From: Pontimonas sp.
GTDB taxonomy: Bacteria; Actinomycetota; Actinomycetes; Actinomycetales; Microbacteriaceae
Assembly: GCA_023263045.1 (NCBI GenBank)
Contig: JALQXU010000017.1
Coordinates: 1-12,588 of the forward strand
DNA length: 12,588 bases
Direction of reading: 5' to 3'
Below, one piece after another: positions 7,696-12,588 of this stretch (position 1 is the stretch's first letter; the number at the start of each line of letters is the position of its first letter). The position numbers were made by a program, and so were the translations under genes. The notes beneath the pieces were generated by a model, which saw only the letters and a list, made by a program, of their open reading frames with translations, did no database searches and was not told where the DNA came from.

Positions 7696-10624
7696 GCAAA
7701 CGCCTCAATCGGCGGGCACGCACACACCAGGTTGCGATCACCAAACGCCTGATCCACGCGCCTCACGGGTGGCCAGTACTTGCTTGCCACTCCGGGAATG
7801 GCCGCCAGGGAGACCTCCGCATCCGTGGCCATCGAATACTGAGCTGGATAGGCAGCGACCTCTCGCGAGTACGGGTGTGACCAGTCAGAGCCGCTCACGT
7901 GGGCGGCCGTGTGGGGGGCATTCACCAGCGGGTTGTCCTCCGCCGGCCAGACACCAGCTGCGACCTGGTCTGCCTCTTGGCGAATACTGATCATCGCGTC
8001 GATGAATCGATCGAGTTCCCCAAATCTTCACTCTCAGTCGGCTCAATCATCAGGGTTCCGGCAACCGGGAACGACATCGTGGGGGCGTGGAATCCGTAAT
8101 CCACTAGGCGCTTCGCGACGTCATCGACCGTAATCCCCGTGGCTTGCGTGAGCGGGCGAATATCGAGGACGGCTTCGTGAGCCACCAGACCGTTGTCACC
8201 GGTGTAGAGGACGGGGTAGTAGTCGCGAAGCCTGGCTGCCACGTAGTTGGCGGCCAGCACCGCCGAGGCCGTGGCTTTCGCTAGGCCATCGGGTCCCATC
8301 ATGCGGATATAGGCCCACGGTATGGGGAGGATGCTGGGGCTTCCATAGGGTGCTGCCGACACGGGCACTCCCCCGTGGACAACGCTGCCTGGCTGCCCTG
8401 TCTGGTCATCAAAGGGCGGATGCTGGGTCATTTGCGCCATCGGGTGACCGGGGAGGAAGGGAGCGAGGTGAGCCTTCGCACCCACCGGTCCCACTCCTGG
8501 GCCACCGCCACCGTGGGGTATGCAGAACGTCTTGTGCAGGTTGAGGTGGGAGACATCTCCTCCAATGTCGCCATAGCGTGCGAAACCAACGAGCGCATTC
8601 AAGTTGGCGCCATCGATATACACCTGGCCACCGGCCTGGTGCACCGCGTCGGTCACGTCCTTGATCCCGTGCTCATAGACACCGTGAGTGGACGGGTAGG
8701 TGACCATGAGGGCCGCCAAGTTATCCCCGTGCTCGGCAATCTTTGCCATCACATCATCAAGATCGACATCACCATTGTCTTTACAGGCCACGACCACCAC
8801 GGTCATTCCCGCCAACACAGCGCTAGCGGCGTTGGTGCCATGGGCGCTCGAGGGAATCAAACACACGGTGCGGTGGGCATCCCCGCGGGAGAGGTGGTAG
8901 CCCCGAATCGCGAGCAGCCCCGCGTACTCACCTTGGCTTCCGGCGTTGGGCTGGAGTGAAATCGAGTCATACCCGGTCAATTCCGCAAGCCATGTCTCCA
9001 GGTGAGACATCATGATCAGGTAGCCCTGGGCATCGTCAGCTGGCGCAAACGGGTGAAGAGAGTTGAACTCGGGCCAACTCACAGCCTCCATCTCGGTGGC
9101 GGCGTTGAGTTTCATGGTGCAACTGCCCAGCGGAATCATGCCTCGATCGAGCGCGTAATCCTTCTCGGCCAAGCGCTTGATGTAGCGCATCATTGAGGTC
9201 TCCGAGCGGTGAGTGTGGAACACCGGGTGGGAGAGGAACTCACTGGTTCGCTCCAGAGCTTTGGGGAGTGCAGCCTCTGCGCTCGCTCCCGTGTACTCGG
9301 AGAGCTCAAACAGAGTGGCCAAAGTTTGTTCGAGTGACCCCGCAAGGATTCCGGTGTGCTCACCCACACTCGTTTCATCGAGAGACAGGGACACGGTGTC
9401 GCCGTCCACCACCGTGATGAGAACCCCAAGCTCCTGCGCTTTCTGGGCCAAGGCGCGAGCCCGGCTGGGCGTTCTAATGGAGAGTGTGTCAAAGAAGGTC
9501 TCGTGGAGTACTTCGTGACCGGCCTTCACGAGGGCTTCCTTCAGGCCAGCGGTCTTCCTCGCGACATCGAGGGCGATACTCGTCAAGCCCTCCGGGCCGT
9601 GATAGACCGCGAACATTCCAGCCATGACAGCGAGAAGAACCTGTGCAGTACAAATATTGCTGGTCGCCTTGTCCCGCCGGATGTGCTGCTCCCGGGTCTG
9701 CAGGGTCAAGCGATACGCGGCGTTACCTTCCGCATCTTTCGACACACCGATGAGACGACCGGGTAGCTGGCGCTCCAGTCCAGCCCTCACCGCAAGGTAC
9801 CCGGCGTGGGGACCACCAAATCCCAGTGGGATTCCAAATCGCTGCGTGGTGCCCGCAGCAATGTCTGCTCCCATTTCGCCAGGGGACTTTAGGAGCGTCA
9901 TCGCCAATAGGTCGGCGGCAACAATGGCCAGACCGCCCTGAGCCTTGGTGGCTTCGATGGTGGAGCTCGGGTCGATGATGCGGCCTGAAGCGCCCGGGTA
10001 TTGGACAAAAGATCCGAAGTGCTCGGGTAACTCGCCCTGGAAATCGGTCTCCACAATCTCGATACCCAGCGGTTCAGCACGGCCCGCAAGGACGGCCTTA
10101 GTTTGCGCGAAGGCATCGATATCCACGAGGAAAACATTCGACGCCTGACCCGACGCCCGCCTGGCCAAGAGCATCGCCTCCGCCACAGCCGTGCCCTCGT
10201 CGAGCATGGACGCATTCGCGGTAGCGAGACCGGTCAAATCCGCCACCATGGTTTGGAAGTTGAGCAAGGCCTCCAATCGACCCTGGGAAATTTCTGGCTG
10301 GTAGGGGGTGTAGGCGGTATACCAACTGGGGTTTTCGAGAATGTTCCGCTTAATGACCGAGGGCGTGTACGTCCCGTAGTAGCCCTGGCCCATCAATGAG
10401 GTGCGAGCCGTGTTGGCATCGGCGAGGGCACGCAATTCTGCGAGCGTTTCCGCCTCGGAAGCTGCCGCAGGAATAACGGAGCGGGCAATCTCGGCCATAC
10501 GAAGGTGGCCAGGCACTGCCGCGTTCATCAGCTCATCGAGGCTCGAATACCCGATGCGATTGAGCATCAGAGCCTGTTGGTCCGAATCGGTCCCAATATG
10601 ACGAGCGGAAAACGCGGTGGCCAT
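7692..10624 (-). CDS. gcvP: Glycine dehydrogenase (decarboxylating), P protein of glycine cleavage; frame broken near the 3' end
   Basis: The pyridoxal-phosphate enzyme that decarboxylates glycine and passes the aminomethyl group to lipoyl-GcvH. Family signatures run along the whole length: GQGYYGTYTP (about residues 79-88), NPSWYTAYTPYQPEISQGR (98-116), GFGGPHAGY, SCTMKLN, NAGSQGEYAG, and the PLP site LNLHKTFCIPHGGGGPG with the Schiff-base lysine at about 698. The main frame stops at 7991 (877 aa), with non-family residues after G869. The lost C-terminus (NAPHTAAHV, HPYSRE, YWPPVRRVD, GDRNLVCACPP) continues in the -1 frame to a TAG at 7692. Rejoined at the G4 run (plus 8018-8021) it gives 977 aa, a normal length. 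The ATG at 10624 is preferred over an upstream TTG because GGAGAG lies 7 nt before it. It starts 4 nt after gcvH. Confidence 0.93.
8018..8021 (-). other. Frameshift site in gcvP (run of four G on the coding strand)
   Basis: The coding strand reads GAT TTG GGG AAC TCG. The family sequence E-D-L-G-E-L-D-R-F-I-D-A is recovered if one more G is present (GGG GAA CTC GAT CGA). The main frame then adds N-S-I-D-S-S-T-R and meets TGA at 7991-7993. The homopolymer makes a sequencing or assembly error the simplest cause. Confidence 0.85.
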
Positions 10625-10628
10625 AGAT

Positions 10629-11003
10629 TTACTCTCCAATCAGTGCCGTGTAGGCAGCAGCGTCTAAAAGATTGGGCAGTTCAGCAAAACGAACCTTGAT
10701 GAGCCATCCTTGGCCGTAAGGGTCGGAGTTCACGGTGTCCGGCGCATCGACGACGGCATCGTTGGCTTCGACGACCTCACCGGCGACCGGGGCAAAGATT
10801 TCACCAACAGACTTGGTCGATTCCACCTCACCTACGATGGCACCCTGCTGAACACTGTCACCGACACCGGGGAGCGCGACAAACACCACATCACCCAGAG
10901 CATCAGCTGCGTACTGGGTGATACCGATGGTGGCGACATCGCCGTCGACCTGAACCCACTCGTGATCGGAGGTGTAGTGCAAAGAATCGGGAACGTTACT
11001 CAC
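10629..11003 (-). CDS. gcvH: Glycine cleavage system H protein (lipoyl carrier)
   Basis: A small acidic carrier of 124 residues. Its lipoylated lysine shuttles the aminomethyl intermediate from the P to the T protein and is re-oxidised by the L protein. The lipoyl site is GEVESTKSVGEIFAP, with K64 as the modified residue. The N-terminal YTSDHEWV, GITQYAADALGDVVFVALP and the closing NSDPYGQGWLIKV are family hallmarks. The start is a GTG at 11003 whose GTGA overlaps the gcvT TGA by 3 nt, with GAAGG about 9 nt upstream. The end lies 4 nt before the gcvP start, and the gcvP ribosome site is embedded in its last codons. Confidence 0.97.
   Translation of the reverse strand: MSNVPDSLHYTSDHEWVQVDGDVATIGITQYAADALGDVVFVALPGVGDSVQQGAIVGEVESTKSVGEIFAPVAGEVVEANDAVVDAPDTVNSDPYGQGWLIKVRFAELPNLLDAAAYTALIGE
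10632..10637 (-). promoter_or_regulatory. gcvP ribosome binding site that decides its start
   Basis: GGAGAG on the minus strand, 7 nt before the ATG at 10624 and overlapping the last codon and stop of gcvH. It supports the ATG at 10624 and argues against the in-frame TTG at 10639, whose codon falls directly before or within this site. Confidence 0.7.
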
Positions 11004-12100
11004 GAAGTGACCTTCTTTCTGGAATAAAACGGCAAGGTTGTCACCGTTACGGGAAGGCTAGCGCCCCTTACGTCGACCACAAGTTCGGTACCGGGCTCGC
11101 GGTGCTCTGCCTCCACGTATGCCATGGCAATCGGATGCCCCAGCGTGGGTGACAATGCACCCGAGGTAATCTCTCCGACCACCGTCCCAGAGCCATCGAG
11201 CACGGGATACCCAGCTCGCGGAGCGCGCTTGCCCTCTGCACTAAGGCCCACCAGGACCCTGGAAGTCTTGTGATCGAGGGCAGCATCCTTGCCGACAAAC
11301 GATTCCTTAGTGTTCACCACGACCGCCGAGAGACCGGCTTGAGCGGGTGTGACATCGAGGGAGAGCTCGTGACCATAGAGAGGCATGCCCGCTTCCAACC
11401 GGAGGGTGTCCCTACAAGCCAGACCGCAGAGTGTGAGCTGGTCTGCACCCACCTCCATGAGTGAATTCCAGAGCGCTTCAGCCTCGGAGGAATGAATAAA
11501 GATTTCCATTCCGTCCTCCCCGGTATATCCGGTGCGAGCCACCAAGACTTCGTGGTCGCAAAAGGAACCCGTCGTGATGCGGTAGTAGCGCAAGTCGGCA
11601 AGGGGCATGGATAGCTCAACGGGTGAGGACTCAAGAATGGATGCGGCAACGGGACCCTGCAGCGCAATGAGCGCCCATTCGTCGCTGGTGTCCGACACGG
11701 TCACATCAAAACCGCTCGCCCTGGACTGGAGGGCCTCGACGGCGACATCCCGGTTGGCCGCGTTCGCCACGATTAAGTACTTTTTCTCGCCCAAGCGGTA
11801 GACGATGAGATCATCGATGACTCCGCCGTCATCGGCGAGCAACAGCGAGTACTTCGCTTGTCCATCGACCAGCGCGGAGAGGGAGTTCGATAACGCGTAG
11901 TCGAGGAACACTTCCACCTGGGTTCCGGAGCACTCGATTTCCGCCATGTGCGACAGATCGAAAAGCCCCGCCCCCTGGCGCACCGCGTGATGCTCGGCCA
12001 GATCCGAGCTGTAGCGCACGGGCATTTGGTAGCCGGCGAAGTCCGTGAAACTCGCACCGAGGCGCTCGTGCACCGCGTGGAGGGGTGTTTCGCGTGTCAT
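11000..12100 (-). CDS. gcvT: Glycine cleavage system T protein (aminomethyltransferase)
   Basis: Releases ammonia from the aminomethyl-lipoyl H protein and transfers the one-carbon unit to tetrahydrofolate. The 366-residue length is typical. N-terminal T-protein features include LGASFTDFAGYQMPVRY (14-30) and LFDLSHMAEIECSG (46-59). The acidic pair D96-D97 in GGVIDDLIVYR covers the catalytic aspartate. VANAANRD (111-118), ARTGYTGEDGMEIF (188-201) and CRDTLRLEAGMPLYGHE (229-245) contribute to the folate pocket. The smaller GCV_T C-terminal domain follows from about residue 275. The ATG at 12100 has AGGAG 5 nt upstream. It is the first gene after the glycine riboswitch, and its TGA overlaps the gcvH start. 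Confidence 0.97.
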   Translation of the reverse strand: MTRETPLHAVHERLGASFTDFAGYQMPVRYSSDLAEHHAVRQGAGLFDLSHMAEIECSGTQVEVFLDYALSNSLSALVDGQAKYSLLLADDGGVIDDLIVYRLGEKKYLIVANAANRDVAVEALQSRASGFDVTVSDTSDEWALIALQGPVAASILESSPVELSMPLADLRYYRITTGSFCDHEVLVARTGYTGEDGMEIFIHSSEAEALWNSLMEVGADQLTLCGLACRDTLRLEAGMPLYGHELSLDVTPAQAGLSAVVVNTKESFVGKDAALDHKTSRVLVGLSAEGKRAPRAGYPVLDGSGTVVGEITSGALSPTLGHPIAMAYVEAEHREPGTELVVDVRGASLPVTVTTLPFYSRKKVTS

Positions 12101-12105
12101 ACGGG

Positions 12106-12138
12106 CTCCTGGAGTCGGTGGGACTTTTCCCTGACTCC
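12106..12138 (-). promoter_or_regulatory. Likely expression platform: hairpin next to the gcvT Shine-Dalgarno
   Basis: Between the second aptamer and gcvT, the minus strand has GGAGTC (12138-12133) pairing with GACTCC (12116-12111). Inside these is a GGGA-AAAG-TCCC hairpin (12131-12120). The stem ends right at the AGGAG ribosome site (12110-12106). No T-run follows, so control of translation rather than termination seems more likely. The 5' arm abuts the 3' strand of the aptamer-2 P1 helix, which would let glycine binding affect it; this is inference. Confidence 0.45.
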
Positions 12139-12222
12139 CCCTCTGTCATTGGCCTGAGAGTTTCGAGCAGTGGTGCTCTTTCACCGTCGGCGGGAATGGT
12201 GGCATTCCGCTTTCCAGAGTGG
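12137..12222 (-). promoter_or_regulatory. Glycine riboswitch, second (downstream) aptamer
   Basis: Glycine aptamer features on the minus strand: CCACTCTGGAAAG at the 5' side, a GGAATG..CATTCC helix, the core GCCGACGGTGAAAGAGCACC, then ACTCTCAGGCC and a closing GACAGAGG. P1 is formed by CTCTG pairing with CAGAG and is short compared with that of the first aptamer. With the upstream aptamer it makes the tandem form, which normally switches glycine cleavage genes on when glycine is plentiful. Confidence 0.92.
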
Positions 12223-12226
12223 CTTC

Positions 12227-12313
12227 ACTATGCGGTACTGATGACCTGAGAGATTGGCGGGGAGGCTTGCTCCTTCGGTGACACCGCAACATCCGGTGTC
12301 TCTCCCGCATAGT
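12227..12313 (-). promoter_or_regulatory. Glycine riboswitch, first (upstream) aptamer
   Basis: The minus strand shows the classic core: GGGAGAGACACC, GTCACCGAAGGAGCAAGCC and ATCTCTCAGG. It is closed by a perfect 9-bp P1 helix: ACTATGCGG (12313-12305) pairs with CCGCATAGT (12235-12227). A 4-nt linker joins it to the second aptamer, so the two can dock as in known tandem glycine riboswitches. Confidence 0.95.
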
Positions 12314-12330
12314 ACATAGCCCGATGTGCA

Positions 12331-12336
12331 GTTATA
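12331..12336 (-). promoter_or_regulatory. Possible -10 box of the gcv operon promoter
   Basis: TATAAC on the minus strand, inside a TTTTCATATAAC stretch that is the most AT-rich part of the gap. A start about 7 nt downstream would put the 5' end roughly ten bases before the first P1 helix, a sensible riboswitch leader. No recognisable -35 box is seen at 17 nt. Apart from this, the 85-nt gap 12314-12398 shows nothing clear. Confidence 0.35.
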
Positions 12337-12398
12337 TGAAAACGCTAGCAGGGGCACCTGGGGACTTCCCGCGCCACACCTTCAGCACAGGTTGAAAC

Positions 12399-12588
12399 TT
12401 AGGCCAACTCCACCAGCGCTTCGTTTCTCCGCAGAAATACCGGAGTCATCGGTGGGTCATAGCGGGCAAAAAATACCCCACCCGATATTTGCTTTCCAGC
12501 GCTCTCGAGAGCGCTCAGGAGTTTCTGCTCCGCCTTCGCAGCTTGGCGGTCATCAAAGCCTCCCCGCCAACGAAGGGCTGCAACCGTG
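12399..12588 (-). CDS. SOUL heme-binding family protein, C-terminal part (runs off the right edge)
   Basis: An open frame entering from the right edge gives 62 residues and ends in TAA at 12399-12401. It begins TVAALRWRGGFDD and closes ARYDPPMTPVFLRRNE followed by ALVELA. The A-x-Y-(D/N)-P-P-x-T-P-x-(F/W)-x-R-R-N-E segment is the C-terminal hallmark of the SOUL/HBP family, and the VA-x-LR-(F/W)-x-G strand plus charged helix before it also fit. Such proteins bind heme or tetrapyrroles; bacterial roles are unclear. The other two minus-strand frames contain stops here. It is too incomplete at the window edge to give its length or start. Confidence 0.85.
   Translation of the reverse strand, partial: TVAALRWRGGFDDRQAAKAEQKLLSALESAGKQISGGVFFARYDPPMTPVFLRRNEALVELA
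12498..12515. repeat. Perfect 18-bp palindrome inside the SOUL gene
   Basis: AGCGCTCTCGAGAGCGCT equals its own reverse complement over all 18 bases. In the coding frame it encodes S-A-L-E-S-A, so the repeated AGC-GCT codons account for much of the symmetry. A function in DNA is possible but not shown. Confidence 0.6.

Noticed and set aside
10625..10639. TTG start giving gcvP five extra residues
   Set aside because: It would place the start codon on its own GGAGAG ribosome site; the ATG at 10624 is well spaced from it.
12111..12138. Intrinsic terminator before gcvT
   Set aside because: The stem is not followed by a T-run and is followed directly by the AGGAG site.
12345..12395. Terminator after the SOUL gene
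   Set aside because: GC-rich sequence with only small, imperfect inverted repeats and no T-run; not enough to call.

Overview
The window reads as ordinary core chromosome of an actinobacterium, most likely of the Microbacteriaceae or a related small aquatic lineage. This is inferred from moderately GC-rich coding sequence with G/C-heavy third positions, a tandem glycine riboswitch ahead of gcvT-gcvH-gcvP, and gltX next to a tRNA-Gln, an FAH-family gene and an MFS gene. I recall a similar neighbourhood in Mycobacterium and other actinobacteria. I saw no transposase, phage gene, CRISPR array, toxin-antitoxin pair or defence island.

Left part, minus strand, read right to left (5955 to 1): typA, an FAH-family enzyme, an MFS transporter and gltX, then tRNA-Gln(CTG) and the first 90 codons of a diacylglycerol kinase-like gene cut by the left edge. 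typA, fah and the transporter are tightly packed (14-nt gap, then a 17-nt overlap). gltX follows after 69 nt and the tRNA after a further 48 nt, which contain a small GAAA-capped hairpin.

Middle part, plus strand (6054 to 7695): a three-gene run diverging from typA across a 98-nt promoter region. It encodes a DCC-family (DUF393) protein with a C-x2-C motif, a CPBP-family membrane protein and a PrxQ/Bcp-type peroxiredoxin. Gaps are 2 and 11 nt, so they are probably one transcript with a thiol/redox and envelope flavour.

Right part, minus strand (12588 to 7692): the end of a SOUL heme-binding family gene, a likely promoter, a two-aptamer glycine riboswitch, a hairpin, then gcvT, gcvH and gcvP. 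These encode the T, H and P proteins of the glycine cleavage system; the L protein is not in the window. gcvP meets the peroxiredoxin gene tail to tail, with their stop codons interleaved.

The one real anomaly is a -1 frame break near the 3' end of gcvP, at a run of four G (plus-strand C, 8018-8021). The last 108 residues of an otherwise well-conserved P protein lie in another frame. A one-base homopolymer error is the simplest explanation. A true mutation, ribosomal slippage, or restart at an overlapping ATGA are alternatives. I found no convincing undescribed system here.
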